In this document: positions 27,003-36,429 of the stretch, piece by piece
How the letters are laid out: the number at the start of each line of letters is the position of its first letter
Position numbering within the stretch: the first letter of the stretch is position 1
Source of the DNA: Deltaproteobacteria bacterium
GTDB lineage: Bacteria > UBA10199 > GCA-002796325 > JACPFF01
Length of the DNA: 64,000 nt
Assembly (NCBI GenBank): GCA_016210045.1
Contig: JACQUX010000029.1
Span: 1 to 64,000, forward strand
Direction of reading: 5' to 3'
Made by a program: the position numbers and the translations under genes
Notes under the pieces: generated by a model
The model's database searches: none
Told to the model about the DNA's origin: nothing
The model's input: the letters and a program-made list of their open reading frames with translations, nothing else

Positions 27003-27776
27003 TCATACCTGCGCCACATCCATCACGATAAAGTACGGGACGCGGGCAGCCGGGGCGAGGATCGGAAACCGTTTGACGGCTGCGATAGTTGGGCGTGGTT
27101 CGACAAGCCGGCGGATGCCCAAACCCACCGCATGCAATACCTCAGTGTAATAGCTGAGCGGCCGATGATACATGGCGACATTATACGCATTCAAATGTCT
27201 GAGCGGCCACCGTTGCAGCAACCGTCGTTCGCCAAAATATTCATCCATTGTGAAAAAACGTGGTTGTTTCGCGCGGCGCGGCCACCAGCCACCAAGATTC
27301 GGATTAAAGCAGGGGTGCAATATTGCGAAGACAAAATGCCCACCAGGCGCCAGCACGCGCGCAACCTCACGAATAGTCCGGCGTACACAATAGATATCCA
27401 TGAGACTCATCGAAGCAACCACGACATCGAAGTGGCCACTCGCGAACCGCGACAGGTTCGACGCCGTCCCATGAACATACGTAATGTCGCCACGAGCCTC
27501 TGTAGTTTGCGCGTGCCGCAGCAACGCCATCGAGTGATCGAGCGCGGTCACGTGCGCTCCGCGCGCCGCCATCCACCGCGCAACTTGCCCTTCACCGCAA
27601 CCGAGATCCAACACGCGCCGGTGGGCCACATGACCAAGTAAGCGATGCAATGCGGGATAGATGACATACGGGCGAAACGGATCGTTGCCACGCACAAGCG
27701 TAGTCCAGGTCTCGGCAAAACGATCCCAAACAATCCGATCATCCCGTGCCAAGGAACGCGTTGAACGTTGTGACAT
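27003..27776 (-). CDS. Class I SAM-dependent methyltransferase
   Basis: 257 aa. Motif I VLDLGCGEGQVARWM, motif II-like VTALDHSMALL, motif III-like FDVVVASMSLMD, and VLAPGGHFVFAILHPCF after it, a UbiE/Bud23-type Rossmann methyltransferase. The C-terminal PLSYYTEVLHAVGLGIRRLV block is typical of small-molecule methyltransferases. Substrate unknown. Alone on the minus strand with no coupled partner. Confidence 0.9.
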   Translation of the reverse strand: MSQRSTRSLARDDRIVWDRFAETWTTLVRGNDPFRPYVIYPALHRLLGHVAHRRVLDLGCGEGQVARWMAARGAHVTALDHSMALLRHAQTTEARGDITYVHGTASNLSRFASGHFDVVVASMSLMDIYCVRRTIREVARVLAPGGHFVFAILHPCFNPNLGGWWPRRAKQPRFFTMDEYFGERRLLQRWPLRHLNAYNVAMYHRPLSYYTEVLHAVGLGIRRLVEPRPTIAAVKRFPILAPAARVPYFIVMDVAQV

Positions 27777-28054
27777 GATTTTACATTGCCCGCCTTAACA
27801 ACGCTGTCAAGAATGGCCGGGGTCGAATGGAACAATCCATGAGACGTTGTTACATCATCGGGGAAAGATCTGGCGACAGTCGATCTCTGCCAGCGGGATG
27901 CACTGTTTTGCGGACTCGACGTACGCGGTGGCAACCATCCCGGCTATTGATCGACCGCGGGTCGGAATTGGTCACTCCGACCACGGCGCAGGCGGTGCCA
28001 AAAAACACCGTGCCGTCGGAGGGTAGATTCTTTACGTTCATGCGCGACGAGTTC
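27777..28054. other. Intergenic, nothing recognised
   Basis: 278 bp between the methyltransferase start and the MMPL stop. One degenerate CCGTCGGAGG at about 28014. No gene or clear terminator. Confidence 0.4.
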
Positions 28055-30535
28055 TTAGCGTCGCCCCTCAGCCACAGACGGCACGGACTCGCCGATTACC
28101 AACTCTGACGAAGTAACGATTTCGCCATCATCCTCACGCCATTGCCATTCCAACAGTCCCGGCAGCCAAAGAAGCGCCGCCAGGCAACAGCAGCCGACGC
28201 CCAACGCGGCGACGAGCCCGAACGAAAAGACGCCGTGGTTGTCGGCGGCAAGCAACGCGCCGAACCCGCACATGGTGGTCAGCGAACTCCCTAAAATGGA
28301 CGGCATCACGTGTCGGTAGACGCTGCGGAAATTTGTCCAACCATGTTGGCGAACGTGTTGATAGCAATAGATCGCGTAATCGACTCCAATGCCCATCAGG
28401 ATCGGAATCGCCGCGAGGTTCACAATCGTGAACTGGATACCGCAGAGTGCCATGATGCCAAAAAGCGCGGTCATCCCGACGGCCATCGGGAGAAAACACC
28501 GCGCGGCGTGGCGGAAACGGCGAAACGACACGAGCAATGCGGCCCAAATCATCAGCAGACTTGCGACCACAACCCAGCGTCCCTCGGAGAGGAGCTGCTC
28601 GACGACGTGGAAGAACACGATCGATTCGCCCGAGACGACGACGCGCTCTCGGCAATCGGGACATGCGACTTCCGTGGCCTCGCGGACGAAGGTACGGAGT
28701 GCCCGACCATCCTGCCGGTCGAAATCGGGAAAGATATACAGGAAGCGACCGAAGCCACCTTCCAGATCTTCGAATTTGTTCAGAATGGCGGCAGGCAGAT
28801 CCTGGAAAGTAATCGGCGTGGGCGCCAACGCAGGGGCCAGCCGCTCATACGTGGCGCGCTCGTCGGCGGTCATCAGACGGAGCACCGTGGGAGTAAAAGC
28901 CGCGCGCAGCCGCGCCACCAATTGCATCTTCTCCGTCTGGTCGTCGGGCACGAAGTCCGCCAATGCGAGCGCGTTTTGAATCGTGCTCCGTCCTCCTTGC
29001 GCCCGCCGTGCGTCCCGCGCGCTGCGCAGACTCCGCGCAAACGCCTTCGCGTCTTCCGGCGTCGCGGCACGGGCCACTTCCGGATTGACCGAATAGGTGA
29101 AGATCTCGTCCACAGCTTGATCGAGCGACTTCGTCGCCTGCAGGCCCATAATGTTGCTGTAGTTGTAGTCGAGTCGCAGCCGTCCCATCGCCACCGGCAC
29201 CACGCACGCCGCCACTAACAGCGACAACAACACGAACGTGCGACGTCGCGTCAGCACTGGGAACATGGCCCCCGCCAGCCGCGCCAAGCGTGGCGGCTCA
29301 CTCCCCTCGATCTGCAGCGGACGGATCCGCTCAAAAATCAACGTAAGAGCCGGAAAGACATAGAGCATTGCCAACAAGGTACAAAAGATTCCAACCCCAG
29401 CGATGATCCCGAATTGAAAGAGCGGTTTGAAATCGCTGAAGGCCAGCGCAAAAAACGCCGCGGCGGTGGTGACGGTTTCCAACCACATCGCCATCGCTAA
29501 TTCACGATAGCAGTGCTGCAAGGCGGCCAGCGGAGCTTTGCTCCGTCGGCGCGCCTCCGCGTAGTGACTATAGAAGTGGATCCCTAAATCATCCGCCAGA
29601 CCCATCAGGACCGCGCACGCCACGGACGTGAAGAAATTGAGCGCGCCGAACATCAGATACGCCATCCCCATGGCCCAGAGAATGCCCATGGAGAGCGGCA
29701 GCATCAGCATCGCGACTACGCGCTTACGCCGAAAGTAGAGCGTCAACACGAAGACCATGCTGACGAACGACACCAACGCGACGCGCTTCGCATCCGTCAC
29801 CACGCGCGCCAATTGGGTCATCGCCTTGACGTACGGACCCGTCAGCCGCACGTCGAATTCAGGCGCCGCATAAGCTGGACCGAGCGCCTCCCGACTCGCA
29901 GCAATCGCCGCACGCACATCGCGCAGCAAGCGCGTAGTAAATGCCGTATCGGTCGCCCGACCGGTCGGCTTGATCAGCATCACGAACAATGTACCCGCGT
30001 CGTTGCGGTACCAGTCATGCCCTTTTATGAATTGATATTTCGCGTCGAGCGCTTGCAGGCTGATGGCCGATTCCTCCGGCCCGGAGAAGTCGACGTAGAA
30101 CTCCTTCAACTTCAGTTGATCGAGCCGTCGCTCCACTTGGGCGGCGAACTCGCGCAGCTCCGCCAGTGGCATAAAGAGCAATGCGGCACGGCGCAGGAAA
30201 TCGTTCGGTGGCCGATAGTCGACATACCGCACATCGGGATGGTCTTTGAGCCGCGCAGCCAGCGCATCGAGAAACGGCGGCACCAGCTCCGGCGACGGAG
30301 GACGAATTGTGACAATGACGTAGCTGGCGCCCCCCACCACGCGTTGCAGATGCCGAAGTTCAATCACTTCCGGTTGGTCGTCGGGGAGCGAATCGGCAAA
30401 ATTCGCTTCAATGCGCAGACGCTGAATGCCAAACAGCGCCAAGACGGAAAACAACAGCGCCACCGCCAAGACCCACCAGGGTCGAGCCATCGCCCAGAGG
30501 AATAGCCCCTCGCCAAAGCGCGGTCGTTGCGGCAT
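28055..30535 (-). CDS. RND/MMPL-family membrane exporter
   Basis: 826 aa, two MMPL halves. Each has one membrane helix, a large periplasmic domain and five clustered helices: the first half begins WWVLAVALLFSVLALFGIQR and has MGLADDLGIHFYSHYAEARR; the second has RTFVLLSLLVAACVVPVAMG and LMGIGVDYAIYCYQHVRQH. The Asp-containing G(V/L)x(D)D(Y/L) motifs in the two halves are the proton-relay type of the family. Likely exports lipids, hopanoids or hydrophobic compounds. Start set at ATG 30535 (MPQRPRF); a TTG at 30571 is possible; neither has a good ribosome site. Same strand and 39 bp below a small secreted protein, probably one operon. Confidence 0.87.
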   Translation of the reverse strand: MPQRPRFGEGLFLWAMARPWWVLAVALLFSVLALFGIQRLRIEANFADSLPDDQPEVIELRHLQRVVGGASYVIVTIRPPSPELVPPFLDALAARLKDHPDVRYVDYRPPNDFLRRAALLFMPLAELREFAAQVERRLDQLKLKEFYVDFSGPEESAISLQALDAKYQFIKGHDWYRNDAGTLFVMLIKPTGRATDTAFTTRLLRDVRAAIAASREALGPAYAAPEFDVRLTGPYVKAMTQLARVVTDAKRVALVSFVSMVFVLTLYFRRKRVVAMLMLPLSMGILWAMGMAYLMFGALNFFTSVACAVLMGLADDLGIHFYSHYAEARRRSKAPLAALQHCYRELAMAMWLETVTTAAAFFALAFSDFKPLFQFGIIAGVGIFCTLLAMLYVFPALTLIFERIRPLQIEGSEPPRLARLAGAMFPVLTRRRTFVLLSLLVAACVVPVAMGRLRLDYNYSNIMGLQATKSLDQAVDEIFTYSVNPEVARAATPEDAKAFARSLRSARDARRAQGGRSTIQNALALADFVPDDQTEKMQLVARLRAAFTPTVLRLMTADERATYERLAPALAPTPITFQDLPAAILNKFEDLEGGFGRFLYIFPDFDRQDGRALRTFVREATEVACPDCRERVVVSGESIVFFHVVEQLLSEGRWVVVASLLMIWAALLVSFRRFRHAARCFLPMAVGMTALFGIMALCGIQFTIVNLAAIPILMGIGVDYAIYCYQHVRQHGWTNFRSVYRHVMPSILGSSLTTMCGFGALLAADNHGVFSFGLVAALGVGCCCLAALLWLPGLLEWQWREDDGEIVTSSELVIGESVPSVAEGRR

Positions 30536-30574
30536 CGGCGTGCGATACTCGAAGCATCCCGCGATCGTCAATGG

Positions 30575-31069
30575 TCAGTATTGAACCGTCACCGTGCGAG
30601 TCCGCTTATCGATCGTGACGGTAAACGCCAGCGGCGCCGTCGTGCACTCATTGGTACAATAGGCGTGCGAACCGTGAAAATTCGCTCGATACTGCTCCGC
30701 CGAATCCATCTCCTCGGAGAGACAGAACGTCGCATGCAGATGTAACATCGTTTCGATATCGCCGGCATAGAGGAGCGACTCCACAATCCGACGCGGCATG
30801 TAGCGCCGCAACGCCGCACTCCGCAGTCCCCCAACCACACACGCCTGCGGCTCTCCCGGATATTGCCGCGCCACGCCGCACGGCGTGATCGATGCAAACA
30901 ACGGCCGCGGCGACAGCACCCCGGCCGGCAACGGCCCCCGCTCGCGCGTAATAGTATAGTTCGCCAGGCACGGGCGCGCAGGCTGTTCTCGCGCCGCCCC
31001 CACCGCCCCGACGCCAACTAGTACCCCACTCGCCCACAACAGCCCCGTAAGGAGATAGCGACGTTTCAT
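30575..31069 (-). CDS. Secreted Cys-containing protein, unknown
   Basis: 164 aa, not recognised. N-terminal signal peptide (MKRRYLLTGLLWASGVLVGV... GAA). The mature part has six Cys, including FCLSEEM and the paired AYCTNEC, which could form disulfides in the periplasm. Seven bp after the CoA-transferase gene and just before the MMPL exporter, so it may be a periplasmic partner of that exporter; this is inference from position only. Confidence 0.7.
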   Translation of the reverse strand: MKRRYLLTGLLWASGVLVGVGAVGAAREQPARPCLANYTITRERGPLPAGVLSPRPLFASITPCGVARQYPGEPQACVVGGLRSAALRRYMPRRIVESLLYAGDIETMLHLHATFCLSEEMDSAEQYRANFHGSHAYCTNECTTAPLAFTVTIDKRTRTVTVQY

Positions 31070-31076
31070 AGCGGCT

Positions 31077-32906
31077 TCACAATGTAAACCGATAGCGGAG
31101 GATGTCGCCTTCGGTGGTCGTCGTCAACGCGGAGACTTGCGGTTGGAGGCGGTCGAAGATCGCGCGCATCCCGAGGTTGGAGGCCAGGCAATTCGCAAGC
31201 AGTTCGCGAATCCCGCAACGCCGCGCGTATTCGACTAAGCGGCCGCACAAATAGCCGCCCATCCCCTGCCGCTGATACGCCTCATGGACCACGAACGAGA
31301 GCTCGACCGTGTCCGCACCCGGCGCCCCGGCATAGCGCGCGATCGCGACGATCCGGTCGTCGTAACGCCCCGGCTCCAACACGACCAACGCCATATTGCG
31401 ATCGTAATCGAGCTGCACCAACCGCGCGGCGATCTCACGTGGCATCGTGGTCTTCAAATGAAAGTAGCGTTGCCGAATCGTGTCTTCGCTGTGCGAATAG
31501 AAAAACTCTTGGAGGCGTCGTTCATCGGTGATTTTCAGCGAGCGCACACGCATCTGGTGTCCGCCGAACGCCCGCTGTTCCTCTGCAAATCCGGAAAAGC
31601 GCGTCGTTTCCCGTTCACAGCGCTGATCGATGTAGACATAGTGCCGCTCCTTCACGAACGACAACAGTTCGTCGCGGAAATCAGGATGGGCAATATGGAT
31701 CAGCGAGGTCGCCCGTTGCCGAATCGATTTGCCGTGCAAGCTCGCGATGCCGTACTCCGTCACGACATAATGAATATCGCCGCGGGATGTGACCACGCCT
31801 GCGCCGCGCGACAATTCGCCGACGATGCGCGACACCGCGCCTCCTTTGGCCGTCGAGGGCAACGCAATAATTGGTTTTCCACCAACTGAACGCGCGGCGC
31901 CGCGGACAAAATCCACTTGGCCGCCGATCCCACTGTAAAACTTGTACCCGATCGAGTCGGCACAGACCTGCCCGGTGAGATCGATCTGCAGCGCCGAATT
32001 CACGGCCACCATGCCGTCGTTTTGCGCAATGCAAAACGGATCGTTGATAAAGTCGGAAGGATAAAATTCGATCAACGGATTTTCGTGGACGAAGTCGTAC
32101 AAGCGGCGCGAACCGAAACAGAAGCTGGTCGCGGTGCGACCCTTGAGCACTTTTTTCGTCGCGTTGGTGATATTGCCGGCGCGGATCAGATCGATCACGC
32201 CGTCCGAAAACATTTCCGTATGGATACCGAGATCGTTTTTGTCGCGCAAATTCGCGAGCACGGCGTTCGGGATGCCGCCGATACCCATTTGCACCACTGC
32301 GCCGTCGGGAATTAACTTCGCAACATTTTTTCCGATCGCGGCAATCACCGCATCTTCCACCGGAGGCGCGATTTCCGGCAACGGCAAGTCGGCCTCGACG
32401 ACATAGTCGATCTCACCATACGGCAGCAGCGCTTGGCCGAATGTGCGCGGCATCTGCGGATTGACCTGCGCGATGACCAACTCGGCCGCTTCGACGGCCG
32501 CGCGGACGACATCCACACTCACACCGAGACTACACATCCCGTGCTGGTCCGGAGGCGCCACCATAATTATGGCGACGGCGATCGGAAACGAACCGGACCG
32601 GAACAGTCCGGGGATCTCGGAGAGAAAAATCGGCGTGTAATCCGCCTCCCCGCTCTGCACCGCAGTCCGCACGTTATCGCCGATGAAAAAACTGTTATCG
32701 CGCAGATGGCCGCGAAATTTTTCACCGACGAAGGCCGCGTGGCCCAGCGTCATTAAATGGATGAGTTCGTTGTCGGAGAAATGAGCATAGTGTTCCGCCA
32801 TCGCGTCGGAGATCGCGAGCGGGTGCGCCGCGCCCGAACCTAAAAAGATGCGGCACCCCTTCGGGATTTTTTTAACAGCGGCCTCGGCGGTCAGGACATG
32901 CGGCAT
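31077..32906 (-). CDS. Acetyl-CoA hydrolase/CoA-transferase with C-terminal GNAT domain
   Basis: 609 aa. Residues 1-430 are an acetyl-CoA hydrolase / 4-hydroxybutyrate CoA-transferase type protein: FLGSGAAHPLAISDAM, MGIGGIPNAVLA, the catalytic-type Glu231 in IHTEMFSDG, and FYSGIGGQVDFVRGA. Residues about 460-609 are a GNAT acetyltransferase with YQRQGMGGYLCGRLVEYA as the acetyl-CoA loop. This fusion is known in other proteobacterial genomes and may join CoA transfer to lysine acetylation control. Start ATG 32906 (MPHVLTAEAAV) with GGGAGA upstream. First gene of the apparent minus-strand operon with the secreted protein and MMPL exporter. Confidence 0.9.
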   Translation of the reverse strand: MPHVLTAEAAVKKIPKGCRIFLGSGAAHPLAISDAMAEHYAHFSDNELIHLMTLGHAAFVGEKFRGHLRDNSFFIGDNVRTAVQSGEADYTPIFLSEIPGLFRSGSFPIAVAIIMVAPPDQHGMCSLGVSVDVVRAAVEAAELVIAQVNPQMPRTFGQALLPYGEIDYVVEADLPLPEIAPPVEDAVIAAIGKNVAKLIPDGAVVQMGIGGIPNAVLANLRDKNDLGIHTEMFSDGVIDLIRAGNITNATKKVLKGRTATSFCFGSRRLYDFVHENPLIEFYPSDFINDPFCIAQNDGMVAVNSALQIDLTGQVCADSIGYKFYSGIGGQVDFVRGAARSVGGKPIIALPSTAKGGAVSRIVGELSRGAGVVTSRGDIHYVVTEYGIASLHGKSIRQRATSLIHIAHPDFRDELLSFVKERHYVYIDQRCERETTRFSGFAEEQRAFGGHQMRVRSLKITDERRLQEFFYSHSEDTIRQRYFHLKTTMPREIAARLVQLDYDRNMALVVLEPGRYDDRIVAIARYAGAPGADTVELSFVVHEAYQRQGMGGYLCGRLVEYARRCGIRELLANCLASNLGMRAIFDRLQPQVSALTTTTEGDILRYRFTL

Positions 32907-32987
32907 GAGTCTCCCATCACTGCGAACGGAAACGCACGGATTGAGCGGTGAATGCAAACCACAGAAGCGTGCGCAACGCAAGCAACG

Positions 32988-33464
32988 CTAATAGATGCGC
33001 ACGCCGAGCAGCGTATTGAGCAAGTTGCGCAGCGGCGCAATGGCACGCTGGCAGCGGCTGAGCGCGCGATCACCACGCGGCAGACCGCAATTCACCGCAT
33101 GATGCAGTCCCAGAAAGTCGAGTTCGATATGATAACTGCCTTGATCCGGCAACAGCGGTTCCTTCAGAAAGTCCTGTGACGGGAGACGAATCAAGCGCCC
33201 CTGCCGCAATGTGGCGGTGAGTTGCCGCTGCTCGGCGACCGTGAGCATTCGCTCGAATTCCCGTACGACTTGGCTTCCACCCCGCCCAGCCTGACGAAAC
33301 CGGACGTGTCCATCGGCTGCAATGCGGACGGAATAATCGTCACCGGTAATACTGCCGCCGGCAAAAAAGACCAATTGCGCCGTCTCCGCATGGAGCGGGT
33401 GGAGAGCGGCCATCAACATCCAGCCACCCAGCAGAGCCCCAATCACTCGTTGTATCTTTGGCAT
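32988..33464 (-). CDS. Secreted protein, unknown
   Basis: 158 aa. Signal peptide (MPKIQRVIGALLGGWMLMAA... LHA) followed by a compact, mostly beta-looking domain (TAQLVFFAGGSITGDDYSVR, HVRFRQAGRGGSQVVREFER) with two Cys. Start at ATG 33464 to begin with the signal peptide. Divergent from the 33535 gene with 70 bp between. No family recognised. Confidence 0.7.
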   Translation of the reverse strand: MPKIQRVIGALLGGWMLMAALHPLHAETAQLVFFAGGSITGDDYSVRIAADGHVRFRQAGRGGSQVVREFERMLTVAEQRQLTATLRQGRLIRLPSQDFLKEPLLPDQGSYHIELDFLGLHHAVNCGLPRGDRALSRCQRAIAPLRNLLNTLLGVRIY

Positions 33465-33534
33465 AACCGCACTGCACCACATCCCCCACAGCTGGCACAA
33501 GACATTTCAATGGCGCTGTGCTACGCCCGCGCTT

Positions 33535-36387
33535 GTGGGGGGGACCCATTTCATTTGCCTGATCTTTTTTCTCTCCGGCGCCGCCGCGTTGATTTTTGAA
33601 ACGCTGTGGTTCCGGCAAGCTGGACTGGTGTTTGGCAACTCCGTCTGGGCCGCCAGCCTCGTGCTGGCCAGCTTCATGGGCGGTCTGGCACTGGGCAACG
33701 GCCTGGCCGCACGGCTCGGGGAACGCACGCAACGTCCGCTGCGCCTATATGTTCGACTGGAATTGGGAATCGCCGTCACCGGAGTCTTGCTCGTCGTCGG
33801 CTTGCCGCATCTTTCGTCGCTCTTGGTGCCACTGTTCCGCGCGGCCGAACCGGCGCCATGGCTGTTGAATGGACTCCGTCTGGGATTCGCGTTCGCATTG
33901 CTATTATTCCCCACGACCGCGATGGGAGCCACGTTACCGCTCCTGGTCCGAACGCTCGCCACCGTGGAACCGGCGTTTGGAAGTGTACTCGGCCGGCTCT
34001 ACGGATGGAACACCCTCGGTGCAGTGGCCGGCGTCGCCGCGGCGGAGTTGCTGCTCATCCAAGCCCTCGGAGTCCGTCTGACCGGTGTCGTCGCAGCCGG
34101 AGCAAATTTGCTGGCAGCCGGTCTGGCGTGGGGAATGACCAGGCACGCCACCGTTTCGTGGGCCTCGGCACCGCCCCCCAATCCCATCCCCACCAACCAC
34201 CCACCAACCAGACGGAGTCAATCGGCACGCAATCTTTGCTCCGTCTGGCCGTGGTTGGCGGCAGCCTTCCTCTGTGGCGCACTGCTGTTGTCAGCGGAAG
34301 TCATTTGGACCCGTCTGATGCTGCTATTCGTCTACGGCACTCATGCCGCGTTCGCGGCGATACTCTGCGTCGTATTAAGTGGCATCGCGTTCGGAGGACT
34401 GCTCGGCGGCACTTGGCTACGGCACCAAACCACCGCCTTCCGGCACGCCGCGTCCGTGGCCGCAGGGTGTGGCATCGCCATCGTCCTCAGTTACCGCTGG
34501 TTGGACTTAGGAATAGCCCGGTACAGCGCAACTGCGCCACAGCAGTTTCTCGCGGCACTCCCGCTCACCATCGCGATCGCGTTAGCAACCTCACTCGGAT
34601 CCGGCCTGCTATTCACGCTGATCGGCGCCGCACTCCAACACGTGGTCCGCGGCGACGCGCGGCCGGTCGGCCTGCTGACGTTCGCCAACACGGTCGGCGG
34701 AATGTGCGGGGCGCTGGCCGGCGGCTTCCTCCTCCTCCCACGGCTTGGCATGGAACGCGGCCTCTTTCTACTCGCATGCGGTTACGGCGTCGTAGCGCTG
34801 CTATTATTGCTCCGGCCCACCACGGTCGCGAACGTTGCTCCGTCGGATGTAAGGTCTGATGTTGCTCCGTCTGCGATTACTCCGTCTGCGGCACGTTCTC
34901 CGTCTGCGGCACGTTCGTCGGCAGCGGATGTTGCTCCGTCGGCGGGGTGGCGCCGCTGGGCACCACTGGGTGCCTTCGCGATCGTCCTCGTCGCCTTTCC
35001 GTTTGGGCGCATGGAACAGCATTATCTGCACTACCCGATCGGCGGGTACCTTGCGCGGGGGTTCCAAGTTGCCGCTGTGCACGAAGGGCTGACGGAAACG
35101 GCGCTGTATCTGCGGGAGGATTTATACGGCGTGCCGTATCGCTATCAATTAGTTACCAACAGTCACCCGATGTCCTCGACCGAACCCGCGGCGCGCCGTT
35201 ATATGAAGCTCTATGTCTATCTCCCTGCGGCGCTCCACCCCCAACTCGAGCGGGCCTTGCTGATCAGTTACGGCGTCGGCTCCACCGCGAAGGCGCTAAC
35301 CGATACGCGCGCGTTACGCAGCATCGACGTCGTCGACATCTCGCGGGACATCCTCGATCTAGGCCGAATTCCATACGCCACGGGCGGCTTCCCGCTCGAC
35401 GACCCGCGCGTCCGCGTGCATATCGAAGACGGGCGCCAGTTCCTGCTCACGACCACGAATCGGTACGATCTGATCACGGCCGAACCGCCCCCTCCAAAAA
35501 ACGCAGGCATCACGAACCTCTACAGCCAGGAATATTTTCAACTATTGCATGACCGACTCGCTGCGGGTGGCATGGTCACGTACTGGCTGCCGGTCTCGCA
35601 GCTCCACCCGACGGAGTCACACAGCATCATCCGCGGATTTTGTAACGTGTTCGCGGATTGCTCGCTGTGGCACGGGAGCAATTTGGAATGGATGCTGTTC
35701 GGCACTCGCGGGGCCCACGGGCCAGTCGCGGCGGAACACTTTACGGCCCAGTGGCACGATCCAGCCGTCGCGTCTGAACTGCGCGCGCTCGGGATGGAGC
35801 GTCCGGAACAGCTGGGCGCGTTGTTCATTGCCGACGCCGCGCAGCTCGCGACCTGGACCGCCACCACACCGCCGCTCACCGACAACTTCCCGTATCGCAT
35901 CACGGCGGTGCCCGCACCGTTTTTCAGCATCTTGCCATTGTACCGGCCATGGGCCGACGCCGACAGCGCGCGGGACCGTTTCGCCGCCAGCTCGTTGATT
36001 GCCGCGCTGTGGCCTGGGGAACTCCGTACCGCCAGCCTCCCGTATTTTGCCTGGCAAGGGATGCTGCTCGAACACCTCGTCCCGTCGACCAATCACAGCG
36101 CTGTATTGCGCGACCTCGACGCATTGCTCACCGCATCACCACTCCGCACCACGGCGCTGTGGCTGCTCCAATCGAATGCCGACACCATCCGGATCATTCG
36201 TGCGATTGCGCCGCATACGCCGCCGGATACGATCATTGCGCAGCAGCTCGGGATCGGCGCATTGATCGACGGGGACTTTGGCGCCTCCGCGGACCACTTT
36301 ATCCAAGCACAGCAGCTCGCCCCACAGCTCGACTTGCGCTTTTTGGACCCGTACATCACGTACGCCCGGTCTCGCGCCACGCCCTGA
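33535..36387 (+). CDS. Membrane-fused spermidine synthase-like protein
   Basis: 950 aa. N-terminal half: about 12 hydrophobic segments beginning FFLSGAAALIFETLWFRQAG and LASFMGGLALGNGLAARLGE, the MFS-like part of fused SpeE proteins. C-terminal half (from about residue 495): spermidine-synthase Rossmann fold with LLISYGVGSTAKAL, IDVVDISRDILDL, IEDGRQFLL and DLITAEPPPPKNAGITNLYS. A linker at nt 34831-34950 is made of repeated APS/TPS triplets encoded by CTCCGTCTG motifs. May make or export polyamine-like compounds; activity not provable here. The GTG start at 33535 follows a run of seven G; with one fewer G the frame would extend to ATG 33510. Confidence 0.85.
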   Translation: MGGTHFICLIFFLSGAAALIFETLWFRQAGLVFGNSVWAASLVLASFMGGLALGNGLAARLGERTQRPLRLYVRLELGIAVTGVLLVVGLPHLSSLLVPLFRAAEPAPWLLNGLRLGFAFALLLFPTTAMGATLPLLVRTLATVEPAFGSVLGRLYGWNTLGAVAGVAAAELLLIQALGVRLTGVVAAGANLLAAGLAWGMTRHATVSWASAPPPNPIPTNHPPTRRSQSARNLCSVWPWLAAAFLCGALLLSAEVIWTRLMLLFVYGTHAAFAAILCVVLSGIAFGGLLGGTWLRHQTTAFRHAASVAAGCGIAIVLSYRWLDLGIARYSATAPQQFLAALPLTIAIALATSLGSGLLFTLIGAALQHVVRGDARPVGLLTFANTVGGMCGALAGGFLLLPRLGMERGLFLLACGYGVVALLLLLRPTTVANVAPSDVRSDVAPSAITPSAARSPSAARSSAADVAPSAGWRRWAPLGAFAIVLVAFPFGRMEQHYLHYPIGGYLARGFQVAAVHEGLTETALYLREDLYGVPYRYQLVTNSHPMSSTEPAARRYMKLYVYLPAALHPQLERALLISYGVGSTAKALTDTRALRSIDVVDISRDILDLGRIPYATGGFPLDDPRVRVHIEDGRQFLLTTTNRYDLITAEPPPPKNAGITNLYSQEYFQLLHDRLAAGGMVTYWLPVSQLHPTESHSIIRGFCNVFADCSLWHGSNLEWMLFGTRGAHGPVAAEHFTAQWHDPAVASELRALGMERPEQLGALFIADAAQLATWTATTPPLTDNFPYRITAVPAPFFSILPLYRPWADADSARDRFAASSLIAALWPGELRTASLPYFAWQGMLLEHLVPSTNHSAVLRDLDALLTASPLRTTALWLLQSNADTIRIIRAIAPHTPPDTIIAQQLGIGALIDGDFGASADHFIQAQQLAPQLDLRFLDPYITYARSRATP
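34838..34940 (+). repeat. Array of CTCCGTCTG/CTCCGTCGG motifs inside the fused SpeE-like gene
   Basis: Five copies at 34838, 34865, 34880, 34898 and 34934, encoding a low-complexity linker (VAPSDVRSDVAPSAITPSA and on). Further copies in the same gene at 33639, 33874, 34209 (minus form) and 34239 are read in other frames. Confidence 0.8.
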
Positions 36388-36429
36388 TTTTGCTTGTACG
36401 AATATGCGTTCCACGGCAGACACCAGCGG

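Noticed and set aside
26776-27006. Small minus-strand protein with PPTHSPPT repeats
   Set aside because: Only the minisatellite translated; overlaps the methyltransferase stop.
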